64,000 bases of DNA from JAJPKK01 sp963747835 (GCA_963747835.1 CAVVGO010000005.1:434001-498000); one strand, 5' to 3'; positions 8,569 to 17,778 are shown, counted from the first letter of the stretch. Translations and numbers: made by a program. The notes: generated from the sequence alone by a model not told the origin.

Positions 8569-9146
8569 CGACAGTTTTCCGTTTCGCGCACGGAGGGCAT
8601 CGGGGCTTCGCGCCCGGCCCGCGTCGCGATGCCGAGAGAGGTGTCGTAGAAGCGCAAGATCAGCACGTATTTGTCGATTCCGCTGGTCGGCAGCCAGTTG
8701 CCCGGCCGCGCTCGCGGCGACACCGCAACCTCGAACTCGCCAGTCTGGTCGCGGATCAGCTCCTGGCTGGTGAAGCCGTGGCGGCCGAGCGAATTCGGCA
8801 CCAACAGTCCCGCCAGGGTATAGATCGTCAGGGTGAAATAGCGCGCCGGCGGCGTGATGCCGTGCACCACAACGTCGCAGCGGCCGTCCAGCGGGTGTCC
8901 TTCGTCATCGGTCGTCGCACGGAACGCGATGCCGTCGCCGAGGCCGACCGGCAGCTCGCCGTTGCGCGCGATGGCGGCGCGCGCATAGGGATCGATACCG
9001 GTCGTGCCGTTTCGCGGATAAGCCTTCCACGGGCCGAGCGCGAGCGAGCCGAACGAAAGATTCTGGGTAAGAGCATAGTACGTCGAGCCGAGGCCGATGA
9101 GCCCAGCGACGAGGAAGGATAGCAAGAGTCCAATAAGCAGCCGCAC
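8565..9146 (-). CDS. DUF1214 domain protein
   Basis: This 193-residue protein has an N-terminal membrane anchor (LLIGLLLSFLVAGLIGLGST). The DUF1214 pattern follows: YFTLTIYTLAGLLVPNSLG, RPGNWLPTSGIDKYVLILRF and YDTSLG. The domain is predicted to lie in the periplasm. It is followed in the same direction by the overlapping DUF1254 gene and preceded, with a gap of about 120 bases, by a penicillin-binding protein gene. The DUF1254/DUF1214 pair probably forms one functional unit, of unknown role. Confidence 0.8.
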   Translation of the reverse strand: MRLLIGLLLSFLVAGLIGLGSTYYALTQNLSFGSLALGPWKAYPRNGTTGIDPYARAAIARNGELPVGLGDGIAFRATTDDEGHPLDGRCDVVVHGITPPARYFTLTIYTLAGLLVPNSLGRHGFTSQELIRDQTGEFEVAVSPRARPGNWLPTSGIDKYVLILRFYDTSLGIATRAGREAPMPSVRETENCR

Positions 9147-9267
9147 GGGTGGCTCGTCAGACGACGCGGGGCGGAGGACGGACGCGGGCGAATATCACGT
9201 TCGGGCTGTCACGAGCCGTCGCGTTTTCGCGTGTCTGTCCTTGACGTCCTGCGCCCTCCGTCCTCTG

Positions 9268-11520
9268 TCAATCGGCGTTCTTGGCGATGGAACCGACGCC
9301 TTTGTCGGCGCGGCCTGGGGCGGGGCGCCGGGGCGGCGGCGCATTCACCGGAACCACCGGGGGCGTTGGCGCGGCGGAAGCCACCGCGCCGCGGCTCGCC
9401 TCGTCCATCAGCCGTTCCACCCGCAGCAGCGACTGCACGCCCTTGGCGGTAAGCATGGCCGGCCGGATCGGCAGGTCCTTGCCTTCCTTGTCGAGGATCG
9501 GGCCGGTGGTCATGCTGTTAGGCCCAACCCCGACGAGCTGCTTGAGCTCGATGCCCTGGTGCGCGTAGGCCATGATCTCGTGCCAGGTCTGGGCGGGCAG
9601 CGAGCCGCCGGTCATGCGATTGAGCGGGCTGTAGTCGTCGTTGCCGAACCACACGCCGCACACGAAGTTGCCGGTATATCCAACGAACCAAGCGTCGCGG
9701 TACGCGTTGGTGGTACCGGTCTTGCCGGCCGCCTTGATGCCCTCGAGTTGGGCGCGCTTGGCGGTGCCTTCCTCGACCACCTTGCTCATCATGAAGGCCA
9801 TGTCGGACGCGACCTGCGGGGTCAGCGCCTGGGTGGGCTTCTTGCCGTCGCGGTCGAACCGCCACACGGTCTCGCCGCTGCCGGTGCGCACTTCGAGCGC
9901 GGCGTGGGGAGCCACGGCCTTGCCCTGGTTCGGGAAGGTCGCATAAGCGACCGTGTGTTCAAGCACCGTGACTTCGTCGGCACCGATCGGCAGGGACGGA
10001 GTGTCGGGCAGCGGCGCCTTGATGCCCATGCGCCGCGCCGTTGCAACAATCTTGGCGCGGCCGATCTTGGCGTTGCCGTTACCGAGCATGATTGAAAGCT
10101 TCACAGGCACGACGTTGATGGAGCGGGTGATCGCTTGCAACAGCGTCACCGACCCTGAAAAGCTGCGGCCGTAGTTCTGCGGACACCAGTTGCCGATGCA
10201 GACTGGGGAATCCTGCACCACGGTGCTCATCTTGTAGCCGTTCGAGAGCGCCGTGGCGTAAACATACGGCTTGAACGACGAGCCGGGCTGCCGGTACGCG
10301 TCGGTGGCGCGATTGAACTGGCTTATGTTGTAGTCGGTGCCGCCCACCATGGCGCGCACCGCGCCGTCTAGGTCGGCTACCACGGCAGCGGCCTGTTTGG
10401 CATGATAGTCGTGGCCAAATTGCCGAATCTGGTTCTCGATCGCTTCCTCGGCCGCGCGCTGCAGCCCGAGGTCGAGCGCGGTACGGACCACAAAGGCGCG
10501 GTCTGCAATATTGCGCGGGAAGGTATCGACGAGCTTGCGCATCTCGTCGAAGGCGTAGTCGAGATAATAGCCCGGGGCGCCTTCGTCGCGGCGGTCGACG
10601 GGGGTCGCCGGATTTCGCCGGGCGCCAAATACTTGGCCTTCCGTCATGAACCCGGCCTCGACCAGGTTGTCGAGCACCACGTTGGCGCGGGCGCGGGCGG
10701 CCGGCAAGTTGATGTGCGGCGCGAACCGCGTCGGTGCCTTGAACAGGCCGGACAGCATCGCGGCCTCGGCGAGATTGACCTCGCGCGCCGACTTGCCGAA
10801 GTAGAATTGGGCCGCGGCGTCCACCCCGAACGCGCCGCCGCCCATATAGGCGCGATCGAGATAGAGCTTGAGGATTTCGTTCTTGGAGAGCCGCGTCTCC
10901 AGCCACAAGGCGAGGAAGGCTTCCTTCACCTTGCGCTCGATGGTGCGCTCGTTGCTCAGGAACAGGTTCTTGGCGAGCTGCTGGGTGATCGAGGAGCCAC
11001 CCTGCACCACGCCGCCGGCGCGGGCGTTGGTGACGACGGCGCGCATGGTGCCGGCGACGTCGATGCCGAAATGCTCATAGAAGCGCCGGTCCTCGGTGGC
11101 GAGCACGGCCTTGATGAGGTGGTCGGGAAAATCAGCAAGCGCAACCGAGTTCGAGTGCTTGATGCCGCGGCTGCCGATCTCGTTGCCGTAGCGATCGAGG
11201 AACACCACCGCGAGTTCGGATTTCTTCAGCCAATCCTCATCGGAGGTCTCACGGAACGCCGGCACCGCGAGCGCGAGGGCGAGCAGGAGCCCGCCCATGC
11301 CGAAGGTCGCAGCTTCCGACAGCGGCTCGACCATGAGCCACCGGCGCCATCCCGCGACATGGAACCGGTCCATGAAATCGCGGAAGCGCTCGAACATCTC
11401 GCGCGCCATCAGGCCGCCGCGGAACAGCCCCAAATCGAGGCGGGAGTCGAGGTCAAGCAGAAGGACCCGGAAGCGCTGCCTCCAGCCTGATGCCGCCTGG
11501 TTGGGAACCTCGTCCTGCAC
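9268..11520 (-). CDS. Class A penicillin-binding protein (PBP1A family)
   Basis: This 750-residue bifunctional peptidoglycan synthase has a cytoplasmic N-terminus, one membrane segment at about residues 72-89, and a GT51 transglycosylase domain (catalytic Glu143 in TEDRRFYEHFG, then GGSSITQQLAKNLFL and the ERKVKEAFLALWLE region). The transpeptidase domain has the acyl-serine motif SSFK at 414-417, SIN at 467-469 and KTGTT from residue 600. All catalytic residues are present. The C-terminal tail is Pro/Ala-rich. It polymerises and cross-links glycan strands in the periplasm. The length suits a 1A-type enzyme. The gene appears intact. Confidence 0.93.
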   Translation of the reverse strand: MQDEVPNQAASGWRQRFRVLLLDLDSRLDLGLFRGGLMAREMFERFRDFMDRFHVAGWRRWLMVEPLSEAATFGMGGLLLALALAVPAFRETSDEDWLKKSELAVVFLDRYGNEIGSRGIKHSNSVALADFPDHLIKAVLATEDRRFYEHFGIDVAGTMRAVVTNARAGGVVQGGSSITQQLAKNLFLSNERTIERKVKEAFLALWLETRLSKNEILKLYLDRAYMGGGAFGVDAAAQFYFGKSAREVNLAEAAMLSGLFKAPTRFAPHINLPAARARANVVLDNLVEAGFMTEGQVFGARRNPATPVDRRDEGAPGYYLDYAFDEMRKLVDTFPRNIADRAFVVRTALDLGLQRAAEEAIENQIRQFGHDYHAKQAAAVVADLDGAVRAMVGGTDYNISQFNRATDAYRQPGSSFKPYVYATALSNGYKMSTVVQDSPVCIGNWCPQNYGRSFSGSVTLLQAITRSINVVPVKLSIMLGNGNAKIGRAKIVATARRMGIKAPLPDTPSLPIGADEVTVLEHTVAYATFPNQGKAVAPHAALEVRTGSGETVWRFDRDGKKPTQALTPQVASDMAFMMSKVVEEGTAKRAQLEGIKAAGKTGTTNAYRDAWFVGYTGNFVCGVWFGNDDYSPLNRMTGGSLPAQTWHEIMAYAHQGIELKQLVGVGPNSMTTGPILDKEGKDLPIRPAMLTAKGVQSLLRVERLMDEASRGAVASAAPTPPVVPVNAPPPRRPAPGRADKGVGSIAKNAD

Positions 11521-11985
11521 GGTCGTTCTCGCGGCTTGCGTTTAGGGCACCCACACGGGGCGATTCGGGATCGCCGCCGCTTGGTTCAACATGATGACTA
11601 CGCTGGCGTTCCGGGCCGGCCACAGTGACCGCGCGTCAGACTCGAAACCCCTCGACAGCTGAACAATCCAGAAATCCTATGAGGTTGTCTAGCCTATGAC
11701 TGTCGTCGGGCCAATGACTGATGCATGGTAAAATAAAGAATTGTGGGGCATTATCGCGGCGAGAATCTCGGCCTTCGGTGGCGACGACGAAAAGTCGCAG
11801 TATTCCATGAGCTTACGTTAAGCTATCGACCCTCCTTCCGGCCACGTTGGGGCGGAAACCGTTGGCGGTACGAAATGGCGCTTCAAACCCCTTGATTTTA
11901 GCCATCGTCCGGCTCGATAACGCTGCACTTTGCCGCCGCATTCGCTGGATTAGGCGCGGGCGGGCAAGAATTCGGACACCCCGAT
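11521..11985. other. Intergenic region without visible gene
   Basis: This gap separates the divergently transcribed penicillin-binding protein and YcgN-like genes. Both promoters should lie here. I found no convincing reading frame, RNA gene or strong hairpin. The middle (about 11680-11830) is more AT-rich than the surroundings. Confidence 0.5.
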
Positions 11986-12474
11986 ATGGATGACGTGCCG
12001 TTCTGGCGCCGCAAGAGCTTGGCGGAGATGACCGACCGCGAGTGGGAAAGCCTGTGCGACGGCTGCGGCCGCTGCTGCCTCAATAAGCTCGAAGAGGAAG
12101 ACACCGGGCGCGTCCATTACACGGACGTCGGCTGCCGGTTGCTCGATGGCGCCACCTGCCGATGCAAGAACTACAAGAACCGCAGCGACGAGGTCGACGA
12201 TTGCGTCCGCCTGTCGCCTGACAATGTTGCGGACCTTCGGTGGCTGCCGCCGAGCTGTGCCTATCGGCTGCTCGCTCACGGCGGCGATCTGTATTGGTGG
12301 CATCCGCTGGTGTCCGGTGACCCCGACACCGTGCATGCCGCCGGCATCTCGGTACGCGGTCGTGTCGCTCTCTCGGAGGACGATCTCGGCGACCAGGATT
12401 ACGAGGACCGCATCGTGACTTGGCCGACCCGCATGCCGGCCGCGGCTCGCAACAAATCGCGCTCCAAATCGTGA
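11986..12474 (+). CDS. YcgN/UPF0260 family cysteine-cluster protein
   Basis: This 162-residue cytoplasmic protein matches the UPF0260 (YcgN) family. It starts DDVPFWRRKSLAEMTDREWE and carries the CxxCGxCC cluster (CDGCGRCC), followed by CRLLDGATCRCKNY and LPPSCAYRLLAHG. The conserved cysteines may bind a metal or an iron-sulfur cluster. Length is typical for the family. It lies between two gaps and appears monocistronic. Function unknown. Confidence 0.88.
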   Translation: MDDVPFWRRKSLAEMTDREWESLCDGCGRCCLNKLEEEDTGRVHYTDVGCRLLDGATCRCKNYKNRSDEVDDCVRLSPDNVADLRWLPPSCAYRLLAHGGDLYWWHPLVSGDPDTVHAAGISVRGRVALSEDDLGDQDYEDRIVTWPTRMPAAARNKSRSKS

Positions 12475-12784
12475 CCATGATGCGGCGCGATTCGCAGCGC
12501 TCCGGGCGTTACCGTCCGACGCAGCACGAGCAAATTCTCATACCACCTCCGCAGCGCTCGACGTTGAAATGGTCGGCCGCGCCCGGCATCTTGCCATCCG
12601 CCGCTTTTCCTGAAAATCGAAGGTGTAAGGACCGCGAATGTGTCGCGGTGGGAAACGTTCTCGCGTCTATGCGCGCCGTCGGGAGCCGGCGGATTTGCAC
12701 TGAGCGATCACGAACATCCCGCGATAGATATTACCCAATGCCGATTATCTCGATGCAAGCCAACATCATGAAAACGCCACGCGC
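12475..12784. other. Intergenic region upstream of the exporter pair
   Basis: About 310 bases without a supported gene. It should hold the promoter of the two MFS genes. No regulator gene and no obvious operator-like inverted repeat was seen. Confidence 0.4.
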
Positions 12785-14386
12785 ATGAAGCCATCGTCCG
12801 CCCCCCAATTCAACGCCGCCGTGAGCCCGCATCCGGCTGCGCAGGCAATGTCCGACGCGGTGCCGGCTTCCGATGCCTTTCATGCGCCGCTCGAGCCCGC
12901 CGCGGTGCGCTCGATCATCGCCGGCATCATGCTGGCCATGTTCCTAAGCGCGCTCGAACAGACCATCATCGCGCCGGCGCTGCCGACCATCGGGGTTCGC
13001 CTCGGTAGCATCGACAACCTGTCGTGGGTGGTCGGCGCCTATCTGTTGAGCGCGACGGCGGTGACCCCCCTGTTCGGCAAGCTGTCCGACATCTACGGCC
13101 GGCGCAGCATCCTGCTGACCGGCGTGTCGATCTTCATCGTCGGCTCGGTCGCCTGCGCGCTCGCGCCGACCATGTGGGCGCTGATTGCGGCGCGCGCCTT
13201 GCAGGGCATCGGCGGCGGCGGCATTCTGCCGATCGCCCAAGCCATTATCGCCGATCTGGTGCCGCCGCGGGAACGCCCACGCTATCAGACCCAGTCGGCG
13301 GTGATGTTCATGATCGCGAGTGTGGTCGGGCCGCTGATCGGCGGCATTCTCACCGACCATCTGCACTGGACGCTGATCTTCTGGATCAACCTGCCGATGG
13401 GCGCGCTGGCGCTGGTGATGACCTACCGGGCACTCGAGCAGCTGCCGCGCAACGAACGACCGCACCGGCTCGACTGGCTGGGTGCCGTCCTCATGGTCGC
13501 CGCCGCGTTCGCCGTGATGCTGGCGATGACGTGGGGTGGCGTCCGCTACCCATGGACCGCGTGGCCGATCCTCGCGCTCGGGGCCGGATCGGTGGCGCTA
13601 TGGGCGCTGTTCGCGTGGCGGCTCGCGACCGCGTCCGAACCGTTCATACCGTTGTCGGTGCTGAGCGAGCCGGTGGTGGCCGGCACCGTGGTGGCCGCTT
13701 TCTTCAGCATTGGTACCATCATCGGGCTGTCGATCTACATGCCACTTTATCTGGAACTCGTGCTCGGCGTGTCACCGTCGATGTCGGGCATTGCGTTGAT
13801 CGCCTTTACGGCCGGCACCGTCCTGGGCGCTTTCGCGGCCGGCCGCAGCTTGGCGCGGCACCAGCACTACAAGCGCATCCCCATGGCTGGCCTGCTGGTC
13901 GCGGTGCTGGCGCTTGCCGTGATGGCGGCGATGCCGGATGGCCTTTCGCTCGCGGGCGTCGCCGGCCTGCTGTTCCTGTGCGGCGGCGGGATCGGTACCA
14001 TGTATCCGGTGACCACCATCTTGATTCAGAATGCCGTGCTGCCACACCAATTCGGCGTCGCGACCGGGACGCTGAATTTCTCCCGGCTGCTCGGCGGCAC
14101 CATCGTGGTGGCGGGCTTCGGCGCCATCGTACTCGGCAAGATCGACAGCTCCGGTGGGCTCGTCGCGCTCGATCGGCTCTCGCACATCGGCATCCGGCCG
14201 CAGGGGAACGTCGCGGTCGATTTCGCATCTGTGTTCTCCTGGGTATTCGCAGCAGGCTGTGCCTGCCTCGCGGTCGCGCTGGTCGTTCTGGCATTCATCG
14301 ACGAGCGCCCGCTGCGCGGCCGCGCGGCGTCCTCGGGGACGCGCGATCAAGGGGCGCTTGAGCGCCCGCCGCTCGCGGCCGAGTAG
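12785..14386 (+). CDS. DHA2-family MFS multidrug exporter (14 TM), copy 1
   Basis: This 533-residue integral membrane protein has the EmrB/QacA features: motif D1-like SALEQTIIAPALPTIG in TM1, motif A GKLSDIYGRRSILL after TM2, RALQGIGGGGILPIAQ in TM4, and motif C-like VVGPLIGGILTDHLHW in TM5. About 14 hydrophobic segments are present. It is predicted to use the proton gradient to export drugs or other lipophilic compounds. The N-terminal 40 residues are polar, and a start further in (for example MSDAV at residue 22) is also possible. The next gene encodes a close paralogue seven bases downstream, so they form an operon. No adaptor of the EmrA type is present. Confidence 0.88.
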   Translation: MKPSSAPQFNAAVSPHPAAQAMSDAVPASDAFHAPLEPAAVRSIIAGIMLAMFLSALEQTIIAPALPTIGVRLGSIDNLSWVVGAYLLSATAVTPLFGKLSDIYGRRSILLTGVSIFIVGSVACALAPTMWALIAARALQGIGGGGILPIAQAIIADLVPPRERPRYQTQSAVMFMIASVVGPLIGGILTDHLHWTLIFWINLPMGALALVMTYRALEQLPRNERPHRLDWLGAVLMVAAAFAVMLAMTWGGVRYPWTAWPILALGAGSVALWALFAWRLATASEPFIPLSVLSEPVVAGTVVAAFFSIGTIIGLSIYMPLYLELVLGVSPSMSGIALIAFTAGTVLGAFAAGRSLARHQHYKRIPMAGLLVAVLALAVMAAMPDGLSLAGVAGLLFLCGGGIGTMYPVTTILIQNAVLPHQFGVATGTLNFSRLLGGTIVVAGFGAIVLGKIDSSGGLVALDRLSHIGIRPQGNVAVDFASVFSWVFAAGCACLAVALVVLAFIDERPLRGRAASSGTRDQGALERPPLAAE

Positions 14387-14393
14387 GGTTCCG

Positions 14394-15938
14394 ATGAGCG
14401 AGCCGGTAGCCGACACCGCCGTCGCGCCCTCGCCAACACCCGAGGCGGAACGTCGGTCCGCGCCGGACGCGCCGCGGCGCGACACGCCGCTGAGCCATGC
14501 CGAGGTGCGCCATGTCATCATCGGCATGGGGCTTGCGATGTTCCTTGCCGCGCTCAACCAGACAATCGTGGCGACTGCGCTGCCGACCATCGGTCGCGAC
14601 TTCGACGATTTCGAGAACTTGCCCTGGATCATCAATGCCTATCTGCTGACCTCGACGGCCGTGGCGCCGCTGTACGGAAAATTGAGCGACATTCACGGAC
14701 GGCGCGTCATGATGCTCGCCGCCATCTCGTTGTTCACGGTGGGCTCGGTGCTGTGCGCGCTTGCCGGCAATCTGATCGTGCTGAGCGTCGGTCGCGCGCT
14801 CCAGGGCGTCGGCGGCGGCGGCATCATGCCGCTTGCCCAGATCATCATCGCCGATGCCATTACGCCGCGCGAGCGCGGGCGCTACCAGGCCTATATCGGG
14901 ATCATCTGGGTTGGTGCCGGCATTGCCGGGCCGGCGCTCGGCGGCCTGATCGCCGAGCACCTGAACTGGTCGATGATCTTCTGGCTCAACGTGCCGCTCG
15001 GCATCATCGGGGCGGCGACGAGCAGCTCTGCGCTCAAGCGCCTGCCCCGCCATGACCGCAAGCATCGGCTCGATCTGCTCGGCGCTGCCCTGATGGTGGT
15101 GGCGGCCGTGCTGTTGCTGCTTGCGCTCGCCTGGGGCGGCACGCGCTATGCATGGCTGTCGCGCGAGATCGCGTTTCTGCTGGCTTGCTGCGTTGCCATG
15201 ACGGCGCTGTTCGGGTGGCGGCTGCTGCGGGCGCCGGAGCCGTTCCTGCCGTTGCCTATCCTCGCCAATCCGGTGGTGCTGGCCGGCACGGTGGCGAGTT
15301 CCTGCGCGGTGGGCGTTGCGCTCGCGCTCACGGTCTACCTGCCGCTCTATTTCCAGGTGGTGCACAAGATGTCGACGGCGGATTCGGGCCTGGCGCTCAT
15401 TCCGCTGGTGGTGATGTCGACGCCGGGCTCGATCCTTTCGGGCCGCGCGCTGTCGCGGACCCGCCACTATAAGCGCGTGCCGATGGCGGCGCTCGGCTGC
15501 GCGATCGCCGCCATCGCGGTGGTCGCGTGGTGGCCGGCGGCGCCGCTATGGCTGGTGCTCTGCGCGCTCGCCATCGTGAGCTTCGGATGCGGCGCGAGCT
15601 ACCCGGTATCGACCGTGTGCGTGCAGAACGCGGTCGCCGTCAATCAGGTCGGCACTGCTACCGGGGTGATGAATTTCTTCCGCGCCTTGACGAGTGCAAT
15701 CGAGGTCGCGGTGCTTGGCGCCATCGTGCTTGCGGGCTTCGGTGTCACGCCGGAACGGGGACGCGGTGCCGACGTGCTGATCGCCGCTGCCACCGGCAAT
15801 GATCTTTCACACGTGTTCGGCTGGCTGTTCGCAGCGGCGGGCGGCTTCCTCGTCATTTCACTGTTGGCGTTGGTCGTCATGGAGGAACGCCCCTTGCGCG
15901 GCCCGGGCTCGGGGCGGCCGGTCGATCGCCGGGGGTGA
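14394..15938 (+). CDS. DHA2-family MFS multidrug exporter (14 TM), copy 2
   Basis: This 514-residue protein is a paralogue of the preceding gene with the same landmarks: AALNQTIVATALPTIG in TM1, GKLSDIHGRRVMMLA, RALQGVGGGGIMPLAQ and GPALGGLIAEHLNW. It also shares the C-terminal phrase EERPLRG (DERPLRG in copy 1). The start at 14394 is chosen because it follows the upstream stop closely; an in-frame extension would overlap copy 1. It is predicted to be a proton-driven exporter. The divergence between copies suggests an old duplication with separate substrate ranges. Confidence 0.88.
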   Translation: MSEPVADTAVAPSPTPEAERRSAPDAPRRDTPLSHAEVRHVIIGMGLAMFLAALNQTIVATALPTIGRDFDDFENLPWIINAYLLTSTAVAPLYGKLSDIHGRRVMMLAAISLFTVGSVLCALAGNLIVLSVGRALQGVGGGGIMPLAQIIIADAITPRERGRYQAYIGIIWVGAGIAGPALGGLIAEHLNWSMIFWLNVPLGIIGAATSSSALKRLPRHDRKHRLDLLGAALMVVAAVLLLLALAWGGTRYAWLSREIAFLLACCVAMTALFGWRLLRAPEPFLPLPILANPVVLAGTVASSCAVGVALALTVYLPLYFQVVHKMSTADSGLALIPLVVMSTPGSILSGRALSRTRHYKRVPMAALGCAIAAIAVVAWWPAAPLWLVLCALAIVSFGCGASYPVSTVCVQNAVAVNQVGTATGVMNFFRALTSAIEVAVLGAIVLAGFGVTPERGRGADVLIAAATGNDLSHVFGWLFAAAGGFLVISLLALVVMEERPLRGPGSGRPVDRRG

Positions 15939-15974
15939 GGGGGACCGGCGGTCTCGAAAGCTGCTCGGCCCCGT

Positions 15975-16859
15975 TCACTTCGCGCAGAACGCCACCATGG
16001 TGGACTGATTGCCGGTGCCGCACGAGATATCATGCAGGCTGTTGAGGATGGGGGCGGCCTTCTTCGGGCAGAACGCGTTGATGGCGATCTCGTCGTCCGC
16101 GCAGGTCACGGCGCAATCGCTGCCTTCGGTGCAATCCTGTCGGACCTGACGGATGTTCATGGCCGTCGCGCCCGCATCACCCTTGGGTCCTGGTGGACCG
16201 GCCGGTCCGGGTGTGCCCGTCGGCCCGATCGGTCCGGCGACGCCTTGGGGGCCCGGAAGGCCTTGCGGCCCGGCATCACCTTTCGCGCCCTGCGGGCCTT
16301 CGACACCTTGCGGTCCCGCGGCTCCAGGAGGCCCGGCCGGGCCTTCCGGCCCCTGCGGACCGGTAGGACCTGCAGGTCCCGCGGCCCCCAATTTGCCGGT
16401 CGCGCGGTGCGGAACCGCCATGTGCGGGTGGGTGAGATGCGCGGTGCCGCGCTGGTGCTTCGCCTGATCCGAAGCGAAGAGAAGTGCGTCGAGATGATGC
16501 CGATGCCGGTGTGTCACCCGGTCCGAAGCGATCAGAAACGCGTGGCGATGGTGCCGATGCCGGTGCGGCGCCCAGTCCGAAGCGAACAGAAACGTGTCGT
16601 GATAGTGCCTATGCCGGTGGGCCGCCCAATTCAGAGCGAACACAAACGTGTCATGATGGTGTCGATGCCGGCGCGGGGCGAACCAGCTGTAGGACCAGAA
16701 GATTTCGGGAGGATAATGGGCGTGCCACCACACTGCTTGGCCAGCTTTGTATAGGTCCGCATGGTGTGGGTGCGCATGGTGCGCGTGAGCCATGGCGGGT
16801 TCGAGAGAGAGCAAAGCCAACCCGGTAGCAATGGCTGCCGGCAACGCCACGACGCGCAT
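15975..16859 (-). CDS. Secreted collagen-like protein with His-rich tandem repeats
   Basis: This 294-residue protein has four parts. Residues 1-24 are a signal peptide (VVALPAAIATGLALLSLEPA, cleavage near AMA-HA). A His-rich region follows, with four tandem repeats of 18 residues of the type HRHRHHHDTFVFALNW. Next come about 26 uninterrupted Gly-X-Y triplets (GPAGPTGPQGPEGPAGPPG and so on) that should form a collagen triple helix. The last 60 or so residues are a small domain with six cysteines (DCTEGSDCAVTCADDE to MVAFCAK), probably disulfide-bonded. The start at 16859 has a purine-rich ribosome-binding site. The product should be exported and trimeric; the His repeats could bind metal. Its gene is followed by convergent MFS copy 2, and a secreted protease gene lies upstream on the same strand. 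Confidence 0.8.
   Translation of the reverse strand: MRVVALPAAIATGLALLSLEPAMAHAHHAHPHHADLYKAGQAVWWHAHYPPEIFWSYSWFAPRRHRHHHDTFVFALNWAAHRHRHYHDTFLFASDWAPHRHRHHRHAFLIASDRVTHRHRHHLDALLFASDQAKHQRGTAHLTHPHMAVPHRATGKLGAAGPAGPTGPQGPEGPAGPPGAAGPQGVEGPQGAKGDAGPQGLPGPQGVAGPIGPTGTPGPAGPPGPKGDAGATAMNIRQVRQDCTEGSDCAVTCADDEIAINAFCPKKAAPILNSLHDISCGTGNQSTMVAFCAK
16467..16684 (-). repeat. Four 54-bp tandem repeats encoding His-rich units
   Basis: Four imperfect direct repeats of 54 bases lie inside the collagen-like gene. Each encodes an 18-residue unit with a conserved HRHRH core and a conserved F/L-F/I-A-x-(D/N)-(W/R/Q) end. The units differ by point changes only and keep the frame, so copy-number change would not disrupt the protein. 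Confidence 0.8.
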
Positions 16860-17013
16860 CAAACACCCCCCTACGCATACACAACACAACCACTCACGAT
16901 TTCTGCGGGAATGTGATGATGGAATTGTGGCACTGCTGCCTCGAACCAACAGCTTTCGAACGAAACGGGCAAGTTGGCGGCGACAGGTGAGCAACCCCGT
17001 TGCGAAATCCCCT

Positions 17014-17778
17014 TCAAGGCACCAGCGATGAGCCCATTTTGCCTGCGGTTTCGACAATCCATGCCCGATAGCGCGTTAGCGGTGTGACTCCGGTGAGCCC
17101 GCCGCAGCCGTCGGTGAGATTCGGGCCGGTCGACCAGCTGACGATGCCGATGACGGCAAGCCGCGGGGCGGCCTCGAACACGGGTGCGCCGGAATCCCCC
17201 GTGCAGGCGCCGAGGCCGGCGCGCGCCCCCTTGGTGGCAGGATCGAGCAAGCGGAGTTGCAACGTGCCGGGCTCCCCGGTGGCCACGAGGGTCGCGGCGC
17301 GCGCGGTTCCACCGGTACGGCCGTCGCCGCGCACCGTGACGCCGTCGCCGGCGACGACGAATTCATCCCCCGGCGCAACGCTGCGTCCGGCGCCAGCGAG
17401 CGGAGCGGGCGCGAAGGCGGCCGGCAGCGGCGCCGTGAGCTTCATCAGCGCGACGTCTGCGGTCGCGCGATGGGACAGCAGCGTGGCGAGCTCGAACTGC
17501 GGATGCCGCGCAATCGCGGCGACGTCTTTGAGCTGCGGTACATGGGCGGCGTCGAATTCGACGAGCTTGTAGTCGGCGCCCGGCAGCGCGCAATGCGCCG
17601 CGGTGAGCACCAGATCGCGCGCGATGGCGACGCCGGTGCAGGACGTACCGCGGGAGCCGACCAAAAGCACCACATGCCGCGCGATCGCGGGATCGGCCGG
17701 CTGTGCGCCGCCCACCATGGCGACCGCCAGGCCGGGCGACACGAGGCAACACATGAGAGCGCTAAGGCGAGATATCAT
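17014..17778 (-). CDS. Secreted trypsin-like serine protease (S1 family)
   Basis: This 254-residue protein has a signal peptide (LSALMCCLVSPGLAVAM). It carries the complete chymotrypsin-fold triad: His62 in LVLTAAHC, Asp108 in TADVALMKL and Ser196 in ACTGDSGAPV. Conserved cysteine pairs (SCTG/AHC and ACTGD/DGCGG) suggest the usual disulfides. It is predicted to be a periplasmic or extracellular protease. No C-terminal PDZ domain is present, unlike DegP. The gene ends 154 bases upstream of the collagen-like gene on the same strand, so the pair may be co-expressed and functionally linked. Confidence 0.9.
   Translation of the reverse strand: MISRLSALMCCLVSPGLAVAMVGGAQPADPAIARHVVLLVGSRGTSCTGVAIARDLVLTAAHCALPGADYKLVEFDAAHVPQLKDVAAIARHPQFELATLLSHRATADVALMKLTAPLPAAFAPAPLAGAGRSVAPGDEFVVAGDGVTVRGDGRTGGTARAATLVATGEPGTLQLRLLDPATKGARAGLGACTGDSGAPVFEAAPRLAVIGIVSWSTGPNLTDGCGGLTGVTPLTRYRAWIVETAGKMGSSLVP

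Noticed and set aside
9181..9267. Terminator between the penicillin-binding protein and DUF1214 genes
   Set aside because: Only a short imperfect complementarity (GAGGACGG/CCGTCCTC) with a long loop and no T run.
13024..14361. 445-codon plus-strand frame inside the first MFS gene
   Set aside because: It is a GC-driven shadow with Arg/Gly/Ala-rich composition. The other frame has 14 TM segments and clear MFS motifs.
14295..15467. 390-codon minus-strand frame opposite the second MFS gene
   Set aside because: Arg/His/Gln-rich composition typical of antisense shadows; no motif and no ribosome-binding site.
16032..16754. 240-codon plus-strand frame opposite the collagen-like gene
   Set aside because: It mirrors the Gly-Pro-rich repeats. 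The minus-strand frame has a signal peptide and strict Gly-X-Y periodicity.
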